Origin: Theileria orientalis strain Shintoku
Taxonomy: Eukaryota > Apicomplexa > Aconoidasida > Piroplasmida > Theileriidae
DNA length: 64,000 bases
Reading direction: 5' to 3'
NCBI RefSeq assembly: GCF_000740895.1
Contig: NC_025263.1
Location: 496,001-560,000 of the forward strand
Below the pieces are notes generated by a model that saw only the letters and a list, made by a program, of their open reading frames with translations, was not told the origin of the DNA and did no database searches. A program made the position numbers and the translations under genes. Within the stretch, counting starts at the first letter, position 1. The number at the start of each line of letters is the position of its first letter. Below are positions 38,291 through 49,013 of the stretch, piece by piece.

Positions 38291-40123
38291 TCATGGTGAG
38301 TACTTCTTCTTGCACTTGTTCAAATCAAATTCGCTTTTCTTTTGGTGATACCTGACTGTGAAATCGTTTGCATTTAATGCAACTGTTAGGTCTGGGTAGT
38401 TCATGTAGCTGTAGTGTTTGAATCCGACGTCGTCCTGTATCATGAGTGCTATTTTTTCTATTGCCAGCTCCACTTCGCTCTGCGTGCCGAAGACCACCAG
38501 CACTCTCTCCTGCACTGGTCCGTCTTCGTACGTCTGCTTGATCACTCTTATGTTCGCTCCCGTCATCTCCATGATTTGCTTAAAGTGCTTGTTTCTGTCC
38601 ATTGTGAACCTCAGCGACTCTGGTATCAGCACTTCGATTTCCAGCCTTATTTTCGAGGGCTCTATTCTCACTGAGTCGTCGATCAACAGCCTAATCACTT
38701 CCTCCTGGATTGCTCTGTACAGTGGCCTCAGCACCTTCAGTATGTTGTAGAGCTTTCCGTTGATGAGCAGCACTCCTTTGTTGTTTGAGCCTGGGAAGTG
38801 TATTCTCTTCGTCGTCACTGACACGTTGACGCTGAACTCCTGCTGTAACGCCTGCACTCTGTGTCCGTTCGATCCGAAGAACGAGCCTATTACTCCGTGT
38901 GATGCCAGCAGCTTCAATGACGACCTCTTTTGGTTTTTTTGCGAAAAGATTTGTGCCAGTGTGAAGTCGTAGATCGACTCGTTAACCGTCTCGTTCAGGA
39001 ACGCTTCGTATCTCAGCGTCGAGTCCGTGTTGTACTTTTCGTGTATTGTCATGACCATGTGCTTGATCATTCTCTGCAGAGTCTCGATTTTGTTGTAGAT
39101 GATGTGCTCTCCGTACGACAGTTCCTTCACGTTCTTGTCGCTCTTCTCCTCCGAGTAATCTATGAATTTTTATTATTTTGTATTAACATAATTACTACAT
39201 AACACTATTTTGTATTATAATAATTACTACATAACACTATTTTGTATTATCATAATTACTACATAACACTATTTTGTATTAACCTAATTACTACATAACA
39301 CTATTTTGTATTAACCTAATTGGTTTGTGACAACTTAATTGCATTATCTTGAGATAACTAATATATCTTAACCTAATTACCATGTGCTAACTTAATTACC
39401 ATATGTTAATTTATGTTGTTTGTTGAACACACTTACCGTTGTTGACTATGTATGGGCTGTTTGCTGAGCTACTAACATTGTAATCGTAGTTAGTACTTGA
39501 CGAGCTGTTTACCAGTGTGTTGTTCTTTGCACTTTCCATCAATCCAAAACGATATGATAAATTCGGTTCTACGTTGTGCACGTTGTTGTCAAAAAAGAGT
39601 AAGTGGTTTTCCAGGTTCTTCATGTAGTTGAAATCTGTCTGTTCTGTGTCGTTTTTGCCTAGACTGTTTAGGTAAAACATGTCTATGCTCGATCTCAACT
39701 CGTTAGTGTCGTCTATGTGTGTTAAACTTGATTTGTTGGTTTCATCGTTTTTCAGCAGTGAGTTCAAATATGTCTCGTCTAAATATTTTTTGTTTCCCGT
39801 CTATTCAAATGTCTACTATCTATATGGCTATCCATATAACTGATCTACTCCATCGTTACGTCTTTTACTTGTGGAATCCTTTCTTACCTGGTGTGTTGAG
39901 ATCGAGTGTCTCCTTTTGAAAGAGTTTAATGTTGTCCAAGTTGTAGTCAGAGTTTGATATTACTACACATCTGTTAACTTTAGATTAACTTACTGTTTGA
40001 TATTCCTTCGTTGATGTAGTCCTGAATATCTCTGCTTGAATTCTGCAATGTTTTGTGATGTCGTTGGTCTCTTACCTTCTCTGACTTGGTTATGGTTTCC
40101 AAAGGTAGCTGTGTGTTGTCCAT
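38291..40123 (-). CDS. KH-domain RNA-binding protein
   Basis: ATG 40123 starts a first exon (DNTQLPLETITKSEK). Short exons and an Asn/Ser-rich region (39.77-39.43 kb) follow, then a long final exon ending KKKYSP. The final exon has KH-like folds: GVIGSFFGSNGHRVQALQQEF with a GSNG loop, and a second, LRFTMDRNKHFKQIMEMTGA followed by IRVI, in which the GxxG loop is degenerate. The family binds single-stranded RNA; the target is unknown. The last intron (about 39158-39435) holds a five-copy minisatellite. Exon joins in the N-terminal third are less certain than the KH exon. Confidence 0.65.
39175..39334. repeat. Intronic minisatellite, 32-bp unit x5
   Basis: Direct copies of a 32-bp unit beginning ATTTTGTATTAACATAATTA start at 39175, 39207, 39239, 39271 and 39303 (the last diverges). 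All lie in one intron of the KH-domain gene, with only a few differences between copies. Confidence 0.9.
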
Positions 40124-40953
40124 GACCAAAAATGAAATTGTAAACTGATTTTTGGCTTAGTAGGTTACTGCTTTATAAATTTATGAATCCACAAGTCTAC
40201 AGGCGAAATATTAAAAATGAGCCGATTTCGCTACACTTTAAAACAATTTATTTGTAAATTGCAATACTGAGGTTGTTACTTTACAAATTATAATTGGAGG
40301 ATTCAGCAATTTATTTGAATTGACAGATGTGTAAACATTATTTTGCTATTTGCTTTTTTTCAGCTTCTAATTTCCGTGAAATCCTGTTTCCGGAAAATTG
40401 GTCTTTGTGGTTGATATTTTACACTTTAAACATTTACTTTTTGATTTTACTGATGATTTTGTTTAAGACAGTTTACTCGTGTTTTTATTTTCAAGTGTAA
40501 GAGGCTTATATGTTACTGGGTGTGTTAACGTTATTTAAAACAAAGATCACAAGTTTTTTTGTTAGGGACACGTTTCTTTAATAGTAACCAATTACTTATT
40601 AAAACAAATATAAAACAATTCCACTGGGATGGTATAATACAAAACAATTTTATCAAATTTGATATGGTACATATTTTATCAGATCTGTTTATAACATGTG
40701 CGTCTCCTAGGATATAACACACGTTTGACAATTCCTCTGAACATACTTTTATTTTACTGAAAATTTGCTTGGAACAATTATTGTTGTGAATCCCACATTG
40801 ATAACATGATAAGGTGTAGAATCTCCTGTTTGAGTATCCTCCAAGAAATCCTCGTTGATATTTTTTTTAATAAAATTGCTTTTAAGATTAATTATAATCT
40901 AATGCTTAATGCAACTAATGTGATGTTTACAGTAGAAACGTTTTTTAAAAAAA

Positions 40954-40954
<1 letters not shown>
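40124..40954. other. AT-rich intergenic region
   Basis: This 831-bp region lies between the KH gene start and tRNA-Asn. Short open frames (for example 40531-40731 minus) have no recognisable content. Nothing else is supported. Confidence 0.5.

Positions 40955-41028
<74 letters not shown>
40955..41028 (-). tRNA. tRNA-Asn (GTT anticodon)
   Basis: The minus strand folds into a full cloverleaf of 74 nt: acceptor GGTTCCG/CGGTACC, D-stem GCTC/GAGC, anticodon stem TGTGG/CCACA with loop CTGTTAA (anticodon GTT), and T-stem GTAGG/CCTAC with loop TTCGATC. A run of seven T follows the 3' end, a usual RNA polymerase III terminator. The acceptor has one T-T mismatch at pair 4-69. There is no intron. Confidence 0.95.
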
Positions 41029-41207
41029 ACACATCGAGGTGTCGAATTATGTTTGAATATTATTTACCCATTTGATTTTACAGTTTAATTTATTTATTTA
41101 CTTGAATTTGATACTTAATTAAAATAAAATAAAGCGCATTTATCAACACACTGGATCAGATTAATACTTTTAATAAAAAAATTTAATTTTTATTTATTTA
41201 TTTTTTT

Positions 41208-41639
41208 TTATGACCATCCGCTTTTGTGCCTTTTCCTTTCCTTTTGTTTAACTATATTATTTATTTTATATTATTTACTTGATTACCTTTTGTGTCGAGA
41301 GGCTCTTTCGCTAGTGCCTCATATACTGATGGGTCGTATACGTCCTTATTGTAGTTCGATGAGTATTCCTTTATGTCAAACACCCTCATTATCTTCTACA
41401 CATTTCTTTTTATGGTTTATTTAGCTTGACTTACTTCTAGCAGGTATGGGTTTTTAAATTCCAGTGATTCTTCGAGATTCCTTGTCGTCGTCATTCCCTG
41501 ATCCCTTAATTTTTTCAATCTTTCTATATCTTCCTATTTTATGTTCGTTTATTTCGTTCTAACCTACCAGTAGCTTTGGTGGCATTTCAACATCCGTTAC
41601 TTCGGGCACCTTATATTCCCCCGGGCTGTGTTTCGCCAT
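41208..41639 (-). CDS. SAP30BP/HCNGP homologue
   Basis: Four small exons joined across introns of about 35-39 nt give about 107 aa. ATG 41639 begins AKHSPGEYKVPEVTDVEMPP. The core PPKLLEDIERLKKLRDQGMT, EFKNPYLLEKIMRVFDI, NYNKDVYDPSVYEALAKE matches the HCNGP domain of SAP30BP (N.IY.KL...F.ID...NYP.D..DP......YYEAL). The basic end KQKERKRHKSGWS recalls the KRKSKWD tail. In human cells SAP30BP works in transcription regulation and, with RBM17/SPF45, in splicing of some short introns. The gene lies 117 bp downstream of the CCDC47 stop, same strand. It is much shorter than animal SAP30BP, keeping mainly the core domain. Confidence 0.8.
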
Positions 41640-41755
41640 TTACTTATAATTTACATTATTCAAATTAATTTTATTATATAAAATACGATATCACATTAAA
41701 ATTAAAATTACGATTTCTCATTCACTTAACTTTCTAAAAAAAATTGTGATGTCGT

Positions 41756-43412
41756 TTAACCTACCCTTATTTTAATATTACTGACTGCCTTGTTTTTTCT
41801 TGCCATCTTTTCTTCATATTTCTTCATCATTTCACTTGTTATCTCAGGTTCATCTTCATTCTGGCACATTTCATTAGTTTATTTGTTTTTTATCTTACTC
41901 ATTAATTCCTACTTATGTAACTTATATTTTCTTACCGATTCATCTCTCTGACTCCTGTTTAGTTTGTTATAGGCCAGCTCCAGCTCCGATCTTTCCTTCA
42001 GTGTCAGTTCTCTCACCTTTGGTGGCAGTGAGAAGTTTTTTGCGCAGTCCGCTATGTGCACTACTAGCCTCGTCAGTTGATTAAAATCGTCGTAGTTTTT
42101 CGTCAGTGTAAATCTGCATTGTAGTCTCGGCCTACATTGTAAATGTGTTTTCATTCTAAGGTTCTAACAATCTTCTTACTTTTTCGTAAGAGTTGTGTTT
42201 GTTGAATCCACATCCGATAGGTACAGGTGTTCCAGGTTATTTATAAATGGGTTAAGTTGGTGTAGCACGTAGTTTGCGAATTGCAGCACCGACTTATCGT
42301 TAGAGTCCAGGTACACTCTCACGTTATCCGGAACTTCCTTGCAATCGTACACGTTAGTAAACATCAACTACACATTAATGTTTAATTTGTTTAATTTAAA
42401 TCCTATCTTCTATCTAAAATAAAATAAACTTTTTTAACTATCCAGAATACAACATCCTTTAACAATAATAATAAATATTGCTCACTATTTAATCAATCAA
42501 CTATTTGTGCAACTGACTATCTACTTTTTCTTACCAGGTGTTGATAGGAATTTACAAATGACTTGTTTGTTAACTTTTTACACACTGCGAATATAAAGTG
42601 ATCCTGTGCATCTTTGACTTTCTATTCAACTTACCAGTGACTCGAACAGTATGTCGTAGGTCACTTGGTCGTTCTGTGGCTGAAACAGTGTTATCAGCGT
42701 CTCGTGCCAGAAACATTGTCGCTTCCGAAGCTGCACACTCTCATTTTCGTTACAACTTACGTCCAGTTTTATCAGCATTCCTCTGCAGCTCGTTCTTCCT
42801 GACGCGTACATCTCAAAGTGGCTCCACCCCTTCACGTCCAGCAGGTTTGGGTCGCGTTCCACGTATGCGAAGTTGTCCTCCAACGCCTGTTCTACTGCCA
42901 GAGACCTAAAGCAATTTATTTTCTTAATCAAAATACAGTCCCGTCGCTATCTTCTTATTTCTGCTGTATCCTGCCACTGCGTACATCACCAGCAGTGTGA
43001 ACACTAGTAGAAATATTGCGTAGTTCCTTCTAAAGTTTGGGGGAAAGTCCTTCGACAAAGGATCCGTAAACTTTTCGAACATTTGCACAAATGTCGGTTT
43101 TGACGCCCTTTCGGCTTTATCTAAGAGTTTACTTTTGTTATATCTATTTTTTTACTTACCATCTTTTTCTGTATTTATTTTACCTAATACTCTTTCAACC
43201 CTTTTTGGCTTTGATGTAGAATCACTTTTGGAATCATATGTGTTTGATCGATTTGATAATTTATGCTTTAAATCTATGTTGATTTATTTGTTTAGATGTT
43301 TTTTATATTTATTACCTGAGAAGAACGGGATATTTAGCGATTTTACGTTAATCGTACATGTTGATACCAACAAAATGGCTGTTAAGGCCACAAACCTATT
43401 ATTTAATTTCAT
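41756..43412 (-). CDS. CCDC47 homologue (PAT complex, ER)
   Basis: In animals CCDC47 pairs with Asterix (WDR83OS) in the PAT chaperone complex for multi-pass membrane proteins. ATG 43412 opens a signal peptide (FVALTAILLVSTCTINV). A linker leads to a transmembrane helix (YAIFLLVFTLLVMYAVAGY), then the DUF1682 body: VEQALEDNFAYVERDPNLL, FEMYASGRTSCRGMLIKLD (animal NLWCSGRVCCEGMLIQL), then FTLTKNYDDFNQLTRLVVHI and a C-terminal charged helix (LELAYNKLNRSQRDESV; animal FLKLTHVQRQEAAQ). It ends with a Lys/Glu-rich coiled tail, stop TAA 41756-41758. Introns are 30-130 nt. A donor after the transmembrane exon is read as CT|GTATTT. Exons between 42.37 and 42.63 kb are less certain. Confidence 0.8.
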
Positions 43413-43597
43413 CTTAACACAAACTACATTATATATCAAAATTTACTGTATAATATTCAATGATGATAACATGTTTTTTGAAATATATGATATTAACAAC
43501 ACCATATGTTAGAGGATTTTGTGATTACGTAGAAAATCAAATTGTTTAGATTTATTGATCATTTGCTATTGTTTATCAATTGGTTTGGTATCTAATC

Positions 43598-43947
43598 TTA
43601 TGTTTCACTAATTCTGAAATCCCACTGTGTATTATCCAACGGACACACATGTCTTGTTTTTAGCCATCTCGAAATGCAATGGAGGTGAAAAGCGTGACCA
43701 CAAGCTCCCCAACTAATTGTACATCCCTCGTCATCCGTAATTGTTTGAGAATCTTGAGTATTTGTCGCCTATATTAGTTATTTATTTACTATTGTATTCA
43801 AACCTGGCATTCTATACATAAATCCATGATATGATTTCTACATATAGCGCAATTATCTACTGAGATTTGCCAAGACCACACTGCGACAGCCGACCATTTT
43901 TTAACCTTAAATTTTGGTCTATCCTGTGTATCAGCTTTTACATCCAT
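43598..43947 (-). CDS. RBX1: RBX1/ROC1 RING-H2 subunit of cullin-RING ligases
   Basis: RBX1 recruits the E2 to cullin scaffolds and is the catalytic core of SCF-type ubiquitin ligases. Two exons, 43947-43804 and 43768-43598, are joined across a 35-nt intron. The protein is nearly collinear with human RBX1: [25 protein letters not shown], then [20 protein letters not shown] and [12 protein letters not shown]. All zinc ligands of the RING-H2 (Cys and His) are present. The N-terminus is short, starting [17 protein letters not shown]. It is divergent from the THOC3-like gene, 221 bp apart. Confidence 0.95.
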
Positions 43948-44168
43948 TTAACATATATATTACAATTAGGTTTCTAAAAATCCATACACATTACCATTTT
44001 ATAATAAATTAAACTGATTGTTGTTTTTTGTTTTAGTTTATAATTATGTTTTACACATATCCGTTGCCCCAGAGTAAATTATAATGTTATTAATACCCAT
44101 CACTATATCACCATAAATATACAATATTTTTGTCCATAATTGTTTAAATATCTTGTTTTGTAACATGG

Positions 44169-45434
44169 ATGGCAAATATGTATAATAGGGTGCTAAAAAT
44201 TTCTAATTACGATACAGCTATTCCGTTTTTGCCATACGACTTGGTTGTTAGGAGTTATATGGCATGGAAGTTCGGAAACAACATTCCGTTTGATGAAGAA
44301 CCTTCAAAAGTTAGGAATAAAGATCATAATATAGACTGTATTCGCTACTTTTACCCCTCTCCCGACTCCTTCAAAATTAGGAGTAAAGTAAGGAGCCTTT
44401 GTTACAATTCATACGGAAATCGCTTGTATGTTTCCACTAGGGATTGTGTATATTTTTATAATACACAGTGGCTGGGTTTGGAACACACTCTGTCGGTTAG
44501 GAGTACGATGTTGTTGGCACACCCTAAATCTCCAGATGTGTTCGCTCTGCTCGTTCAGGTAAAGTAAAAACATTAATATAATTCGCAGGGTTCTTCTAGC
44601 AGTAGACCTTCCGTTAAAATTTATGAGTTGAGAGCAAGGCAATCAAAGAGCCACAGGCACGACTTGATAAACCTTTGTACCATAACAAGCGCCTTTGCAG
44701 AAAACTGGTATACTGGCTGTTGGTCTCAGGATGGCAGATACATTGCGCTGGTGGACAAGGATGACGTTTTGCAGGTTGTTGATCTCCAGGATGGGTACAA
44801 GGACAACGAGCTCAGGGAGGAGGATTCCCTAAGGCTGGATTGCGAGGCTTATGGGATAATATACACAACCGATTACTTGGTTGTACACAGGGTTGATGGA
44901 CTTATAGTATTCTACAAGTTTGACCTGGAAAAGTGCTATGTTGAAAGGGCGCACTCGCACATAGTCACGGCCTCAGCCTTTGATCACAACTTCAACTTCC
45001 TAGCCACCGGGGGGAGCGATCACGTCGTGAACGTCTTCGAAGTTGATCCGGAAATTGTATGTGTAGGCAGCTTCCCAAGGCTTGAAGGACAAGTGTCAAG
45101 CTTGGCGTTCTCTAACGACGGAATTTTCCTGGCTTGGGGAACAAAAGACTCTGCCCCGAATCCCATTGATGACATGATTAGCATACAGTCCTCTCTGGAT
45201 CAGAATACGCAGGGCTTTCACGACGGTGAAGAGGCGAATTCTCCGGAGTTCTTTCTCACGGTCGCAGGCATCGATCCCTATGAGATTTATTACCAGCACA
45301 GCACACCTTGTTCAGTTGCCCACGTGGCTTTTGCCCCGAACAAACAGGTTTTGGCATATGCTTTGGATTACGAAACATTCCCCAAGGGGGGCAACAACAC
45401 TCACACAAATCTCATAGGATTTCTGTATCTTTAG
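44169..45434 (+). CDS. THOC3/Tex1-like WD40 protein (THO/TREX)
   Basis: Two exons are joined across a 29-nt intron at about 44561-44589, giving about 410 aa. WD40-like blades include VRSLCYNSYGNRLYVSTRD, WYTGCWSQDGRYIALVDKD, ASAFDHNFNFLATGGSDHVV, VSSLAFSNDGIFLAWGTKD and VAHVAFAPNKQVLAYALDY. The order of blades, the paired FDHNFNFLATGG/FSNDGIFLAWG motifs and the closing APNKQVLAYA resemble THOC3/Tex1, which couples transcription with mRNA export. WD40 proteins are easily misassigned, so the subfamily is tentative. The upstream ATG at 44165 runs into a stop; 44169 is used. Confidence 0.65.
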
Positions 45435-45440
45435 TTTAAA

Positions 45441-46526
45441 ATGATAATGTTTACTGTTTTATACTATTTTACTATTCTATTATCCTCTGAATCTAGGAAT
45501 TCTTACCCTTCTTCACGTATGTTTCATAAATGTGTAAATCGTTCAGGAGTTAATCAGAATCCTGCATCTTCTGACTCAAAAGAGGTTACGCTGGAGTCTC
45601 TGCACCTGTAAGATGAATTTTTTATTATTTTGTAATATATTTCTTAGCAACGATGAAGATATTATAACAACATCGCAACTCATAGACGTCAATGCGGAAC
45701 TTTCTGCAATTTCTAGAAAAACATACAAAAACTCGCCGTAAGTGATTAAAATAATTATTCTACACCTTATTTTTAATAAATTTATGTTTTTTCAGGAACC
45801 CTGAGAGTGTTAGGCTTACACATGACCTGGCTTCAGAAATTGAACACTTAAGGAACATTAATGTTCGTTTAATCACTGATATAGATGTAACTTTAGTTCG
45901 AAGAGCCAATAAAACCAAATGTGGAGCCTGAGCTGAATTATAGAGATGGTTTGTATTCATTTATTATAGATGTGTGCAGGAATTGATATAAAGAAGCCCC
46001 TTTCAGAATCAGGTATTAACCTGAAGAGGTTAGTTTATATATATATATATTTATTATAAAATACTTATGATAAAATGGAATCATGGATTTTTAGAATTGA
46101 TGACTACTTGATCATTTATAAAAGCCCAGTTGTTTATGTTCCAACTCTCATCGTATTCCTGGTGTCATTACCGGCATTTTCATACTTGTAGGTCTGTGCA
46201 ATTTTAATTTTTGATCAGCTTAGTGTATGGAAGAGACGTATCACGCTATTCAATAAAGGCAATAACGGCGTTTGTAGTATATTTTATAACATATAATACC
46301 CTGAGGGGCGTATACATTATCGCAATAATACTTTCAGTCGTTTTTTCAATTCTATCATACAGGTAATCTTAGAACAAATTTTACTTGTATACTTTCTGTT
46401 TATATAAATTATGTGATAATTGAATCAATTGATAAAAATATACATTTTAGTATTGCGCTGAAACCATTAAAATATTTTAATTTTGGGCCCAGGAGTAAGT
46501 TACCTGAACCAATAATGGATGTTTAG
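45441..46526 (+). CDS. Secretory-pathway multi-pass membrane protein, unknown function
   Basis: ATG 45441 lies only 6 bp after the previous gene's stop. The N-terminus is a signal peptide (FTVLYYFTILLSSES). Small exons, separated by introns of 20-90 nt, encode a polar region (DIITTSQLIDVNAELSAIS; RLTHDLASEIEHLRNIN; EEPIKPNVEPELNYRD), then hydrophobic helices VVYVPTLIVFLVSLPAFSYL, ITAFVVYFITYNTL and VYIIAIILSVVFSILSY. The C-terminus may read FGPRSKLPEPIMDV (stop 46524-46526), or be spliced at GTAAGT 46495 to end at 46585. No family was recognised. Confidence 0.5.
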
Positions 46527-46560
46527 GCATAAAAAAGGAGCCCGTGGGATGGGTAGTTTA

Positions 46561-47086
46561 TCATTTGAGGTTATTGATGGTGTAGATCTTCACAATTCTC
46601 TTCACCTGTGGAGTATTTTCAAACTTGGTGTACAGGCTGGTATACATTGTTATACAGTCGGTGATGGGCAGTTTGACCATGCCAAGGTTTATTAGGGCAT
46701 TTATTCCAGTCTTACACATCTCATTCTTGTTGATCTTATCGACGGTAAGGAGGTCATTTAGACAATATTGAGCCTTTAGGCAGTATTGGCGCTGCTAATA
46801 CTCGTGGTCCCAACCAAATACGCCCAAAATTCAGTTTTTTCACTGTCAAGCTCATATATACTGCTTTCTGGTATAAAAAAAACATGAAGCTGATTTTGTG
46901 TGTAGGTGTGTCGTACATAAACGATTTCCTCGTGTATAACTTCTCGACGAAACTGAAGCCGATTAGATTCGATTTAAGTTTGTCAAATAATGATAACAAT
47001 TGATAATTAACGTAATTTTTAGCGCAATTTTTCGACAGCAATGTGGTCGCTTCAACCAGCGAGATTTTAATGATTCTTGGGACCAT
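46561..47086 (-). CDS. Small spliced gene, unknown function (mitochondrial?)
   Basis: From ATG 47086 (VPRIIKISLVEATTLLSKN) a likely intron leads to FRREVIHEEIVYVRHTYTQ, FFIPESSIYELDSEKTEF, and after a second short intron LNDLLTVDKINKNEMCKTGI, NALINLGMVKLPITDCITMY and a C-terminus ending RIVKIYTINNLK (TGA 46561-46563). The helical, repeat-like composition resembles RAP/heptatricopeptide proteins such as the neighbour on the other strand, 144 bp away, with which it may share a promoter. Both joins were chosen by frame continuity, so the middle exon could be wrong. Confidence 0.45.
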
Positions 47087-47230
47087 TGTGTTGTCAGTAG
47101 GCACAACTTTTTTAAACGGAATGAAATGAGCAGATTTAATTTTATAGGATATATTAGTCTGCGTTAGTTGTTAAATTTAAATTTGTTGTTTTAAATTTTA
47201 ACCTTCTATATATATTGGCTGAGTTTCACC

Positions 47231-48974
47231 ATGTTAGGAATTGTGTTTAGAAGCATAGTCAGAAGATCAGAGTCTTCCCTGTCAAAAACGTTCGAAAGCG
47301 TAAATGATTGTTTTAAATTGCTGGAATCGAACACCTCGGTGCCCACAAAGGACTTGTATGATGCCTTTAAGTACCTCGTCAGTGACATGAGTTCACGGAA
47401 GAACGCAGTTCAGGATGAACGTTTTCCTTCACTCCTGAATCAGTTAGACAGTAGAATTGGAACGTTAAACTCGTCTTACCTTGGAAATTTTGCACTAAGA
47501 TTAAATTTGCTTAGTAAAACAGGCGGTTATGTCAGCCATGACTCAAACCGAGTGGACGTAGACCAGGCCAAAAAATTAATTGAAAAAATAGCAACGACAA
47601 TGATAGACAAGGGGGGCCACATTAAGGAGATAACCCAGGTGGCCTACGCAGCAGCATCGATGGGAATAGTGAATCATCCGATCTACGAGTTTGAGAAGCA
47701 GCAGGTAACGCTGAATATTGACCTGGCCACACCGGACTCGATCAATTTATCAATAATGACATCGTTTAAGAGGAGCTCGAGAGACAGAGTGTACCTGGCG
47801 CTATTGTGTGAGAAGCTGTCGGAGCTCACAGATAGGTTCACGGCCAAGGACGTTGTGATGACCCTGGGCTCTTTGTCGAAGCTATCGTAAGCATAGAGAG
47901 CGTATAATTGCGTTTAGGCTGATGAAGGGGTTTCTGCTGCGCAGGCTGCTGACGCTCATGATGGATAACCTAGACCAGTTCACGGACGCACAGTTGGTTC
48001 AGTGCGCAAACAGGCTGGCACTGCTTAAGTTCTTTACTCCAAATAATTTTAAGTCGATCTTTAATACCATAAAGCCTAGGCTCCAGGAACTCCCGACGCA
48101 CCTGAAAGTGGAGGTATTGTCACGACTTAATGGAAATGTGTAGCTGCTGATGACCAGTTGTCTGAGCAACGTGCCTAGCGACAACAAGGAGCTCATCGAA
48201 GTGCTGGAAAACATTAAGAACGACGACCAGGATATGTTGAACTTGACGCAGTACATATATTCCTGCGTCTACTACAAGTATTACGGTAGGTGGAGACTTT
48301 TATCTAGCCTAAACTGAATTGAATTTAGGAAATGAGTTCAAAAGGGCATTTACGACCTTGATGAGTCACACACCCTTTATTGGAAGGTACGGTGATACAC
48401 AAACGTTGAAATAATAAAACGAAACACGATAAAATGGAACCTTAGGAAGTACGCTGTGATGGCAAAGGAGGCTTTTGACACGCTGTATCTTGAGTCGAAT
48501 CAGGACCTGAGTCTTAGTGACAGCTGGAGAGAGTCCTTTGACAACATAGGTGAGTTGAAAGGAAAGTAAATTGACCTTGCGCAGAAAAAACGGAAAAGGA
48601 GAAGTCGGAGTCGCAGCCTATATTCCAGGAATCTAAAAAAATACTGGAATCATCAGGCGATTATAAATATTTTGAGAAAGTTGGACCGTACGTGGTCACC
48701 TTCGTTGATCATGAACGCAAGAGATGCATAGACGTGGAATATCCGACGACAATGACAAATTTGGCCCTTAAATTGAGGTTTGTATACTATTTTGGGTGAA
48801 TTTTATAAATCATGCTTAGAAACCTTGATGCACTGGGCTACAAGGCTGGAGTTATAAGGTATTGGGAGTGGAGGCGCCTGAGAACCGAAGTACGTTCACA
48901 TTTTATTTTATATTATTTTTTAGGCTGCGCAGGCCAATTACGTTTCAAAAATACTTCAAGAAATTTCAAAATAA
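47231..48974 (+). CDS. RAP-domain helical-repeat protein (organellar RNA)
   Basis: This family binds organellar RNA, mostly mitochondrial rRNA fragments and transcripts in apicomplexans. ATG 47231 gives a short basic presequence (LGIVFRSIVRRSESSLSK). The body is made of helical repeats (GNFALRLNLLSKTGG, ITQVAYAAASMGI, FTAKDVVMTLGSLSKLS, DAQLVQCANRLALLK). The last exons give a RAP domain: VGPYVVTFVDHERKRCIDVE, LALKLRNLDALGYKAG and VIRYWEWRRLRTEAAQ. Stop TAA 48972-48974. Eight or so introns, most about 30-45 nt, several with donors at GTATTG, GTAGGT and GTACGG. Mitochondrial rather than apicoplast targeting is inferred from the basic leader without a signal peptide. Confidence 0.8.
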
Positions 48975-49013
48975 ACGTGCTTATGTGTAGTGCCTTAATT
49001 TAGTGAATTGATC

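Noticed and set aside
40531..40731. 66-codon minus-strand open frame near tRNA-Asn
   Set aside because: Low information, AT-rich, no recognisable motif.
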